Position numbers and translations under genes: made by a program. From Polaribacter sp. ALD11 (GTDB lineage: Bacteria; Bacteroidota; Bacteroidia; Flavobacteriales; Flavobacteriaceae): a DNA stretch of 64,000 nt. This document shows, in pieces, positions 10,326 through 17,483 of this stretch; positions within the stretch are counted from its first letter, which is position 1; each line of letters begins with the position of its first letter. The DNA is taken from positions 345,001 through 409,000 of the forward strand of contig NZ_CP025119.1 of NCBI RefSeq assembly GCF_002831685.1, read 5' to 3'. Under the pieces are notes generated by a model. The model did not search any database. It saw nothing but the letters and a program-made list of their open reading frames with translations, and had not been told where the DNA came from.

Positions 10326-10886
10326 TTAGTAACTCTTGCTAACAAAAGGAGTTTCTACAAAGCCAGTTACTTTATTTATTAAAATAGTAGCCGTAAAAAA
10401 ATAATTGCAGAGTAAATTAGCAAATTTGGGTAAAATATTTGCAACTTCTTTGTTCTCTTTATTGTGTATAATAACCATTAACCGAATTGCTTTCTTAGAA
10501 AGTGAAGAGCATTGGTTTAGTACTCCTACAGGAGATCTTCCACCAGGTAAAACAAAGCCATGAATTAAATTATCTACTTCTTTTTTCATAGCTCTATAGT
10601 AATTAAGCAATTGTAAGTGATCTTCTTCTGAAATAGCAAGCTTGCCTCTAATAGAGCCATTAAGATGATAGCATAGTGGTAATAACCAGTTAAGTTCTTC
10701 TTCTAGTTTTTTTAATTCTTTGCTATTTGGGTATTCTAACCTTAATTCACGGAGTTCATCTATTACCCAACCTACTAAACGGGTAAGTTGGTCGGTTATT
10801 ATTTCATAATCGCAAAGTGTAGACTCTTCATAAATAAAAGGGTAACAGAGCTCATCTATAGAGGGTTTTGGGCGTAATTTTTTCAT
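10326..10886 (-). CDS. Degenerate PduO-type cobalamin adenosyltransferase-like protein
   Basis: This 186-residue helical protein follows the PduO/MMAB pattern over most of its length. LTRLVGWVIDELRE, NGSIRGKLAISEEDHLQLL and especially FVLPGGRSPVGVLNQCSSLS (111-130) align with the family's FILPGGS...LHLARTVCRRAER helix, and the C-terminus has PKFANLLCNYFFTATILIN. The N-terminal ATP-binding motif (TGDxGxT) is absent and the catalytic Arg cluster of the LPGG helix is replaced by KKAIRL. I infer a cobalamin-binding or partner protein without ordinary adenosyltransferase activity. It starts 6 bp after the BtuF-like gene, in the B12 locus. Confidence 0.6.
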   Translation of the reverse strand: MKKLRPKPSIDELCYPFIYEESTLCDYEIITDQLTRLVGWVIDELRELRLEYPNSKELKKLEEELNWLLPLCYHLNGSIRGKLAISEEDHLQLLNYYRAMKKEVDNLIHGFVLPGGRSPVGVLNQCSSLSKKAIRLMVIIHNKENKEVANILPKFANLLCNYFFTATILINKVTGFVETPFVSKSY

Positions 10887-10892
10887 GTAGAA

Positions 10893-12029
10893 CTATTTTA
10901 ATTTTTCGTAAAATGTAAATTCATAATTTGGAAGTAATTCTGGGTGTGCTATTTTAATAAAATCTTTAAGAACAAGATCTGGTCTAACTGTAGCTAATTC
11001 GTAATAAAGGATACCGCCTGTTTTTCCTTTTTTATTAGTAGGTGTGTAAATTTTGTTATTTTTAAAAGCTTTAAATTCAGCGTACAAAACATTGCTTTTT
11101 ATTAACTCTTCTTTAGATGAATAGTGGCCAGGAGCAAGCCAGAAATCTGCATTTTTACCTTTTTCAAATACACTTTCGAAACTTAAAGATAAACTACCTT
11201 TTCCTTTTGTATCTTTCCATAAATAATTAAAATTTGCATCACTCAATGAAGTCGCAACAAAACTTTCACCAGCAGGTAAGTTCCAGATATCTTTACTAAT
11301 AACTGCTCCAGATAAAACACTTGGTTTGTTAACTAATTCGTTTACTATCTTTTTTGCATCTAAATAGTTTTTTTCAATTGCATTAAAAATACTATCTGCT
11401 TTCTTCTCTTTATCAAATAAAACACCAAAGAATTTTATCCACTCAGCTCTTCCTAGAGGTGTTTCCTCAAGCCAGTCTCCGTTATAAATTACGTTTACAC
11501 CTGCCTTTTCAAGTAAATTTAAGCTTTTATCTGCAGAAGAAACACTATAACCAACTATTAATTCGGGGTCTAAATTAAGTAATATTTCTGTATTCAAGGA
11601 TCCTTTTTGACCAATTTCAGTAATTGAACCATTATCTATTAATTCCCTCGTTTTTTCTGAAGAAACGAATTTAGAATAAGGAAAGCCAATAATAGCGGTT
11701 TCCTCATTCAATAACTCTACCATTGGAATATGGGTAGTAGATGTTACTACTATTTTTTTAATTGGAGTTGAAATATCGTTGTTTTGTAGGTTGTTAGAAA
11801 TTTTATTTTTATTTCTAACAGTATAAGTAAACTCTTCTTTAGAGTTTTGATAAGCAGACTTGATAATTAGTTTTTTAATTCCGTTGTTTTCGATAATATC
11901 AAAACCCTTAGCATACTTAATATTACTTTTAATATTCGTTTTTTTATCGGTGTTTTGAGTCTCTTTTTTACAAGAAATAATCAATAAAAAAAGAAAAAAT
12001 AGAAAAGATATTTTTAGTTGTTTTTTCAT
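10893..12029 (-). CDS. BtuF/FecB-like ABC transporter substrate-binding lipoprotein
   Basis: This is a periplasmic-binding-protein family lipoprotein, 378 residues from the ATG at 12029. A GTG at 12047 is possible but would put six extra residues before a normal lipoprotein signal MKKQLKISFLFF...LLIISC, whose Cys is the lipidation site. The body has IKKIVVTSTTHIPMVELLNE, LLNLDPELIVGY and LEKAGVNVIYNGDWLEETP, as in type III binding proteins for cobalamin or siderophores. Its divergent position next to a cobalamin riboswitch, a TonB receptor and a BtuG-like protein makes cobalamin the likely ligand. No BtuC or BtuD permease or ATPase gene lies in the window. Confidence 0.8.
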   Translation of the reverse strand: MKKQLKISFLFFLFLLIISCKKETQNTDKKTNIKSNIKYAKGFDIIENNGIKKLIIKSAYQNSKEEFTYTVRNKNKISNNLQNNDISTPIKKIVVTSTTHIPMVELLNEETAIIGFPYSKFVSSEKTRELIDNGSITEIGQKGSLNTEILLNLDPELIVGYSVSSADKSLNLLEKAGVNVIYNGDWLEETPLGRAEWIKFFGVLFDKEKKADSIFNAIEKNYLDAKKIVNELVNKPSVLSGAVISKDIWNLPAGESFVATSLSDANFNYLWKDTKGKGSLSLSFESVFEKGKNADFWLAPGHYSSKEELIKSNVLYAEFKAFKNNKIYTPTNKKGKTGGILYYELATVRPDLVLKDFIKIAHPELLPNYEFTFYEKLK

Positions 12030-12085
12030 TATAAATAATTTTAGCACAAGATTACAAAAATGTTTTTTAATATCAATTTATAAAC

Positions 12086-12093
12086 TACATTTG
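12086..12093 (+). promoter_or_regulatory. -7 promoter element for the riboswitch/receptor transcript
   Basis: TACATTTG matches TAnnTTTG and predicts a transcript start near 12097-12100, just ahead of the folded riboswitch. Confidence 0.5.
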
Positions 12094-12099
12094 CATCGA

Positions 12100-12275
12100 T
12101 TTTGGTTTTGATGTAAATAATATTTTGCATCAAATTAAAAGGGAATCTGGTTAAAATCTAGAACTGTTCCCGCAACTGTAAGCTATAAAGCTTGTAACTA
12201 ATTCTTTTGCCACTGACATTTTTATTGTTGGGAAGGTTTGTTACAAGACGCAAGTCAGGAGACCTGCCATTATTT
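12100..12275 (+). ncRNA. Cobalamin (AdoCbl) riboswitch
   Basis: The B12 box AGTCAGGAGACCTGCC lies at 12253-12268 and matches the cobalamin riboswitch consensus. Upstream are the other conserved blocks: GGTTTTGATG near 12104-12113, GGGAATCTGGTTAAAATC and CTGTTCCCGCAACTGTAAGC, and a variable hairpin. The element ends about 40 bases before the receptor ATG at 12316. In this family cobalamin binding usually closes the leader and lowers expression, so uptake genes are on when B12 is scarce. The ends given are approximate. Confidence 0.95.
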
Positions 12276-12315
12276 AAATTTTTTAAAAACTTTCGGGATA
12301 GAAGTTTAAGATATT

Positions 12316-14196
12316 ATGAAAAATAATTACATATTTTTTTTATTAGTTTTTTTTTGTGCATATAATATGTTTGCGCAAAAAGATACTATTGTAAATACTT
12401 TAAAAGAGGTTATTATAATAAGTAAAAAGCAACAAAAAAATAATGTTATAGGGCTTAAAAAAATAAAAATAGCAACCGATCAAATTGTTAAAAACCCAAT
12501 AAACCTTACTAATTTATTAAGATATAATAGCCCTATCTCATTTAGAGATTACGGTAATGGTGGTATTAGTACAGCGCGTTTTAGAGGTACTTCTGCATCT
12601 AATACCGCAGTGTTATGGAACGGGATTTCAATTAATGCAATGGGTAGCGGGCAAACCGATTTCAACTCACTTTCTGCAAGTCTTTCAGATGAGATTATTA
12701 TTAATAGTGGTGGTGGTAGCGTAGATTATGGTTCTGGAGCTATTGGTGGTACTGTACATTTAAATGATAATTTATCATTTAAAAAACATAAAGATTTTCA
12801 CTTATTTTCTTCTTATGGTAGTTTTAATACCTCTTCTAACTTCTTTAAAACGAATATTGGTACAGGCAAATGGGCTATAAAATTAGCTTCTACGTTAAAT
12901 TACTCTGATAATGATTATACATTTATAGATACTAGGTATAAAAATGATGATGGTAGTTTATTGAAGAATGAAAATGGAACGTATGAAAATTATGGTATAA
13001 ATTTTAGCATAGGGTATCAATTTTCGGTGGAAAATAAACTTTATTTATATTCAACTGGTTATTATGGTGATCGTTTATTTTCTGACGGATTACCAAATCC
13101 TGCAGCAGGAAGTGAGAGGAATGAAGATTTTAATAAAAGAAATTTGTTAAAATGGAAATATTCTTTCTCTAATTTCACTCAAACTATAAGTGCTGCGTAT
13201 TTAACGCAAGAGTATCGATATTATAATGATAAAAGTGCTTCAAATTTTGTTTTTGGGAAATCTAAAAACTATAATATCAGCTATAATCTAAAATATCGTT
13301 TCTCTAATTATTTAAAATTTTCTTCTACATTTATTTATGATAATAATAAAGGTACAACGAATGAAATTAATTCAAAAGAAAGAACCTTTTTTGCAAGTTT
13401 AGCAAAAATAACATATAAACCTACAGCAAAATTAACAACAGCAATTAACTTCAGAAAAGAATTTAATTCTGATTTTAAAGTACCTGTATCATTGTCTGTT
13501 GCTGCAGAGCAAGAAATTACAAAAAACTTTGTTTTAAAAGGTAATATATCTACAAACTATAGAGTGCCAACTTTTAATGAATTGTATTGGCCAGTAGTTG
13601 GTAATTCAGAATTAATACCAGAGGAATCTATTCAAGGAGAAATTGGTGCTACATTTAATAAAAAAAATATAGAAATAACTACTTCAGTTTTCTACATTAA
13701 ACTAAGTAATAAAATTTTATGGTTACCTACTGCGGCATCTAACCTATGGAGACCTAGAAATGTTGGTGATGTAGATCATAAAGGAATTGAAACATTTATA
13801 AATCTATCTAAAAAAATTAGAGACCATAGCTTCAATTTTTCAACGAATTACACGTTTACATTGGCAAAAAATAAGGAAACTAGTACGTTTTTACCTTACG
13901 CACCTAAACATCTATTTAATTTTAATTTAGACTATACATATAATAGGATAATGTTTTCCTTGCAAAATTTGTATCAGAGTAAGGTGTATACCAATGAAAT
14001 TAATATCGATTTTTACTCATTAAAGGCTTTAAGCGTTACTAATTTTGGAATAGATTTTAAGATATTTCAAAGAAAAAAAAATAAATTATTAATGGGTTTT
14101 AAATTGAATAATATATTTAATGAAGTGTATTATTTTTCAAACTTAAGACCTATGCCTGGAAGAAATTTTAATATTAACATAAACTATAAATTTTAA
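12316..14196 (+). CDS. btuB: TonB-dependent outer-membrane receptor, BtuB-like
   Basis: The 626-residue protein has a signal peptide (1-20, ending NMFAQ), a plug domain with RDYGNGGISTARFRGTS, SGGGSVDYGSGAIGGTVH, and a beta-barrel made of alternating aromatic strands that ends in NININYKF with C-terminal Phe, the barrel assembly signal. The length equals that of BtuB. The cobalamin riboswitch directly in front and the BtuG-like gene 5 bp behind identify the substrate as cobalamin or a related corrinoid. No N-terminal carboxypeptidase-like domain of the SusC type is present. Confidence 0.87.
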   Translation: MKNNYIFFLLVFFCAYNMFAQKDTIVNTLKEVIIISKKQQKNNVIGLKKIKIATDQIVKNPINLTNLLRYNSPISFRDYGNGGISTARFRGTSASNTAVLWNGISINAMGSGQTDFNSLSASLSDEIIINSGGGSVDYGSGAIGGTVHLNDNLSFKKHKDFHLFSSYGSFNTSSNFFKTNIGTGKWAIKLASTLNYSDNDYTFIDTRYKNDDGSLLKNENGTYENYGINFSIGYQFSVENKLYLYSTGYYGDRLFSDGLPNPAAGSERNEDFNKRNLLKWKYSFSNFTQTISAAYLTQEYRYYNDKSASNFVFGKSKNYNISYNLKYRFSNYLKFSSTFIYDNNKGTTNEINSKERTFFASLAKITYKPTAKLTTAINFRKEFNSDFKVPVSLSVAAEQEITKNFVLKGNISTNYRVPTFNELYWPVVGNSELIPEESIQGEIGATFNKKNIEITTSVFYIKLSNKILWLPTAASNLWRPRNVGDVDHKGIETFINLSKKIRDHSFNFSTNYTFTLAKNKETSTFLPYAPKHLFNFNLDYTYNRIMFSLQNLYQSKVYTNEINIDFYSLKALSVTNFGIDFKIFQRKKNKLLMGFKLNNIFNEVYYFSNLRPMPGRNFNININYKF

Positions 14197-14201
14197 TACA
14201 A

Positions 14202-15290
14202 ATGACAATTACAAAATCAATTTTTAAACTATTCATATTCAGTTTAGTTTTTACATCATGTTCTGAGAAAAATGAGGTAATTCCTGAGTTATCTGGTAGA
14301 TATAACAATGGAATCATTATAAGTGCAGAAGGTAATTTTGGTAACAAAGACGGTTCTATTTCTTATGTAAATGAGAATTTAAACAGGTTAGCTACTAATT
14401 TTATTTATACAGGTGTTAACGATGCGCAATTAGGTGGTTTAGTACAATCTATTTCTTTTTCTGATACAGAAGCTTATATTATTTTAAATGATGTTAATAC
14501 AATTGTTGTTGCAGATAGATACACTTTTGAGAAGAAAACAGAAATAAAAACAGGTTTAAAAAACCCGAGATACATGGCAATTGCCAATGGTAAAGGATAT
14601 GTAACAAACTGGGGTAGTGGTTCAGATACTTCAGATGATTATTTAGCGGTAATAGATTTAAAAACTAATACAATGGAAGCGGTAACGATTCCTTTAGATA
14701 ATGGAGTAGAAAGAATTTTAGCTAAAAACAGCAAATTATATGTTTCTCACAAAGGTGCTTTTAGTTCTAACAACATTATTTCAGTAGTAGATTTATCTGC
14801 AAACAATACAGTAAAGAAAATAACAGTAAAAGACAATCCAGATGAAATGTTTTTTGATGCTTCTGGTAATTTAATTGTATTGTCTGAAGGTAAACCATTA
14901 AGTTATGGAGGTGCACCAGATTACCCTGTATTAACTAGTACAACTTCTTCAATTTTATTTATCAATCTTGTAAATAATACAATTAATAAAGAAATTACTT
15001 TTAAAGAGAATGAAAGAGCATCTCAATTATCTTATGTTGATGGTAAAGTTTACTACTATATGGGGGCGGAAAAAAAGGTGTTTGTTATTAATGAATCTGA
15101 CACTACGCTTGCAACAGAGGGTATTTCTACTGGGAGTATATATGGTATGGCAGTAAAAGATAATAATTTGTTTACTGTAAGCTACAATTTTACAGCGTTA
15201 AGTAAATTAACAGTTACAGATTTATCTACAAAAACAGTGAAATATACGGCACCAGTAGGTTTAGGTGCTTCTAAAATTTATTTTAACTAA
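14202..15290 (+). CDS. Surface lipoprotein beta-propeller, BtuG-like (YncE/DUF5074 type)
   Basis: The 362-residue protein has a lipoprotein signal (MTITKSIFKLFIFSLVFTSC, Cys20) and repeating blades, each about 45-50 residues: IIISAEGNFGNKDGSISYV, YIILNDVNTIVVADRYTF, YMAIANGKGYVTNWGSGSD, DDYLAVIDLKTNTMEAVTI. Such seven-bladed YncE-like proteins sit on BtuB in Bacteroides, where BtuG binds B12 with extreme affinity and hands it to the barrel. The same gene order under the same riboswitch supports that role here; the ligand itself is inferred. Confidence 0.82.
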   Translation: MTITKSIFKLFIFSLVFTSCSEKNEVIPELSGRYNNGIIISAEGNFGNKDGSISYVNENLNRLATNFIYTGVNDAQLGGLVQSISFSDTEAYIILNDVNTIVVADRYTFEKKTEIKTGLKNPRYMAIANGKGYVTNWGSGSDTSDDYLAVIDLKTNTMEAVTIPLDNGVERILAKNSKLYVSHKGAFSSNNIISVVDLSANNTVKKITVKDNPDEMFFDASGNLIVLSEGKPLSYGGAPDYPVLTSTTSSILFINLVNNTINKEITFKENERASQLSYVDGKVYYYMGAEKKVFVINESDTTLATEGISTGSIYGMAVKDNNLFTVSYNFTALSKLTVTDLSTKTVKYTAPVGLGASKIYFN

Positions 15291-15340
15291 GAAAATATTT
15301 AACGTTCTTTTGAAAAAGGAAACAGTGTTCCCCCACGAAA

Positions 15341-15376
15341 GACTCCATTTTAGGTAATTCTAAATTGGAGTTTTTT
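15341..15376. terminator. Terminator between convergent transcripts
   Basis: The stem ACTCCATTTTA (15342-15352) pairs with TAAATTGGAGT (15361-15371) with one mismatch and is followed by six T. The preceding segment GGAAACAGTGTTCCCCC looks structured but matches no RNA family I know. Confidence 0.65.
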
Positions 15377-15377
15377 A

Positions 15378-15890
15378 TTACAACAAACTTCTTACTTCGC
15401 TTTTAATAAAATCTATCGCAGTTTCTGTTGGTGGTATCGTTTTAGTATATTCAATTAGTACATTTTCACGCAGTTCATTTGCAGAATTAGCGTTTTCAGA
15501 TACTTGTCTTAATTTATTTGTAACGGCATTCTTAGCCGCGTAAATAGCGGTCCAAGTATCTTCAGAAATATAGATTTGTTGCACTAAGTTATGTTCAAAC
15601 TCTTGTTCTATATTGGCAATTAGTAGTTGTAAGTAATCGTTTGTGTCTGTAGAAATTGGTGGAATACGCATTAACATTTTAACAGGATTTATCCTGTCGC
15701 AAAAAAGCATTAAACGCTCACATGCCTGTAATTTAATAGGCAAAGCTTCTTTTCTTTTTTGTGCTAATAATTCTAGCTTTTTCTCAGAATTTTTATTATT
15801 GATAAAGCCATTAAACATGTAGTAAGCTACTAGACCAGTAACTGCTGCAGGTAAAACATATGCGATACTTTCTAAAATTTTATCTTCCAT
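15378..15890 (-). CDS. Membrane-anchored unknown protein of Flavobacteriales
   Basis: This 170-residue protein has one N-terminal membrane helix (IAYVLPAAVTGLVAYYMF, about 9-26), then a soluble, mostly helical domain beginning KKLELLAQKRKEALPIKLQA. I do not recognise a characterised family. It is the last gene of a three-gene minus-strand series (SatD-like, DUF3307, this gene) with 3-bp spacing to the gene before it, so the three are almost certainly co-transcribed and probably act together at the membrane. Confidence 0.65.
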   Translation of the reverse strand: MEDKILESIAYVLPAAVTGLVAYYMFNGFINNKNSEKKLELLAQKRKEALPIKLQACERLMLFCDRINPVKMLMRIPPISTDTNDYLQLLIANIEQEFEHNLVQQIYISEDTWTAIYAAKNAVTNKLRQVSENANSANELRENVLIEYTKTIPPTETAIDFIKSEVRSLL

Positions 15891-15893
15891 AAA

Positions 15894-16613
15894 TTAAATA
15901 AGGTGTAATGCATACGAATATAAGACTCCTATAAGAATAGCCAAACCAAAACTTAATAAAGTACCAATTAAAATGTACTCCGTTAGTTTTCTATCTTTAG
16001 ATGAAGTTAAGTCTCCAAACCTAAAAACGGACTTTGCAGCTAATAAAAAACCAATTGCTTCCCAATGATTTGTAGCAACAAAAATAAAGACAAAAAGACG
16101 TTCTAAAATACCAATATAACGACCTGCTTTTGCCAAAGAAGCGTCATTTTCTTTTTTACTTTCAGGACTCCATTGTGTAATAAAAACCTTTATAATTATT
16201 GCAGAAACACTTGTTATCATTGTTATTGCAATTATTAGAAGCAGTGTTTTACTTGTAAAAACGTTAATTGTAGATAAGTTAAAATCACTATATATAGAAG
16301 TCGCAAAAACCAATGCTAAAATATGCAAAACTTGGTCTATTAAAAACCAATTTCTCTTTGTTTTTTTCTTCTGAAGATAGAGTTTAGAAACATCAAAAAT
16401 AAAATGAGAGACAAGAATAATTATAAAACCTAGCCAGTATTCTTGTAAATTAAATTGAAGAAAAATCAACAATAAAAATGCATGAATACCTAAATGGAAA
16501 TATAATTTTGAGGATCTAATTTTCTTTTCTTCTTTGTTTTTAACCCATTTTTCTGATTGAAAAACAAAGTCACCTAAAATATGTGCCAGTAAAAACTTTA
16601 AAAACAACAACAT
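15894..16613 (-). CDS. DUF3307 family membrane protein
   Basis: The 239-residue protein is mostly hydrophobic with about six membrane helices. The first helix carries the DUF3307 signature LLAHILGDFVFQSEKWVKNK (8-27) and is followed by HLGIHAFLLLIF and HFIFDVSKLYLQKK, with conserved His and Asp in the membrane. Function is unknown. It is directly abutted by the SatD-like gene (no gap), a pairing I have seen in relatives, which suggests that SatD controls it or responds to the same signal. Confidence 0.8.
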   Translation of the reverse strand: MLLFLKFLLAHILGDFVFQSEKWVKNKEEKKIRSSKLYFHLGIHAFLLLIFLQFNLQEYWLGFIIILVSHFIFDVSKLYLQKKKTKRNWFLIDQVLHILALVFATSIYSDFNLSTINVFTSKTLLLIIAITMITSVSAIIIKVFITQWSPESKKENDASLAKAGRYIGILERLFVFIFVATNHWEAIGFLLAAKSVFRFGDLTSSKDRKLTEYILIGTLLSFGLAILIGVLYSYALHLI

Positions 16614-17228
16614 TTATTCGTTTATTTTTTGGTTGATTAATTTTCTAAACCGTTCTTCTAGCTTCATAATAGGGTCTAAACCTGCGCGTTTTTGTCTTTC
16701 GCTAACGCGACCTTGTGTAATACCTAAAATTGCGCCAATTTCTTTTTGTGTTGCCTCTTGCTCTTCTAATGAAATTTTAAAAACTTCCGCAGAATTTACA
16801 GACCAAGAATCTATTGTTAATAATGCTAAATCTAGTGCAATATTTAATTCTTCATCAATTTCTTTCCAAGGAGTTTTTATGGCTAAATTTTGTTTTTTTA
16901 AATAATTATCAAAAGCAAAACCAGAGTTTATAAAAGCTTCTCCGTTAGACTCCGTAATTTTAGAGCTATTGTATTCTTTTTTACCGATTCCAATGCCAAT
17001 TCTAACATCAATATTTAAAGTACATTTTAATTGAGCTTTAATTTTTAGTGCAGCATAAAATGCTTTTTCTGCATCTTCTATTTCTAATTGAAAGCTATCT
17101 CCTCTATAAATTTGCCAAATCTTAGGTGTTTCTCCGTATGTTTTTAAGATTTTTTTTAACGATTCTAACCAAGAATCGTTATTATTCTTTCTAGAATTTA
17201 TAATATCTCCAGTTAAAATACTTGTCAT
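16614..17228 (-). CDS. SatD family protein with C-terminal helix-turn-helix
   Basis: The 204-residue protein begins MTSILTGDIINSRK, the SatD-family N-terminus (SatD: GDLINSK). It continues with IYRGDSFQLEIEDAEKAFYA and IDVRIGIGIGKKEYN, and ends in an HTH, TQKEIGAILGITQGRVSERQ. The frame stays open upstream to 17276, but a -7 element at 17247-17254 lies inside that extension, and the family starts at MTSILTG. I infer a DNA-binding regulator with a ligand domain, perhaps controlling its own operon through the three repeats just upstream. Confidence 0.75.
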   Translation of the reverse strand: MTSILTGDIINSRKNNNDSWLESLKKILKTYGETPKIWQIYRGDSFQLEIEDAEKAFYAALKIKAQLKCTLNIDVRIGIGIGKKEYNSSKITESNGEAFINSGFAFDNYLKKQNLAIKTPWKEIDEELNIALDLALLTIDSWSVNSAEVFKISLEEQEATQKEIGAILGITQGRVSERQKRAGLDPIMKLEERFRKLINQKINE

Positions 17229-17246
17229 TAGTTCTTGTAATTTAAA

Positions 17247-17254
17247 CAAATATA
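17247..17254 (-). promoter_or_regulatory. -7 promoter element of the satD-like operon
   Basis: On the minus strand this reads TATATTTG, a full match to TAnnTTTG. It predicts a start near 17241 and a leader of about a dozen bases, and so decides the ATG at 17228 as the start codon. Confidence 0.6.
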
Positions 17255-17280
17255 GCCTTTTTCTTTTCAAAAACATAATT

Positions 17281-17357
17281 TTATCTGCTCTATGACAGAT
17301 AAGTCTAATTATCTGCTCTATGACAGATATTTATACTTATCTGTTTTTTGACGTATA
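17281..17357. promoter_or_regulatory. Triple operator-like repeat, 28-bp period
   Basis: The 21-mer TTATCTGCTCTATGACAGATA occurs at 17281-17301 and again, identical, at 17309-17329. A diverged third copy (TTATCTG...TGACGTATA) is at 17337-17357. The period is exactly 28 bp. Each full copy is an inverted repeat, TATCTG-N8-CAGATA. The array lies upstream of the satD-like promoter, with the nearest copy centred near -48, and also faces the divergent helicase gene. Confidence 0.8.
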
Positions 17358-17483
17358 AAAGGGTAGCAATACAGCTTATTCATTACTAAGAAATATTTTA
17401 ATCTTATTTCATTTTAAGCCAAAATTTAGTAGGAATAAGTTGTGAATAAAAAATAGCTTTCTTCCTTTACAAAAAGGAATAGT

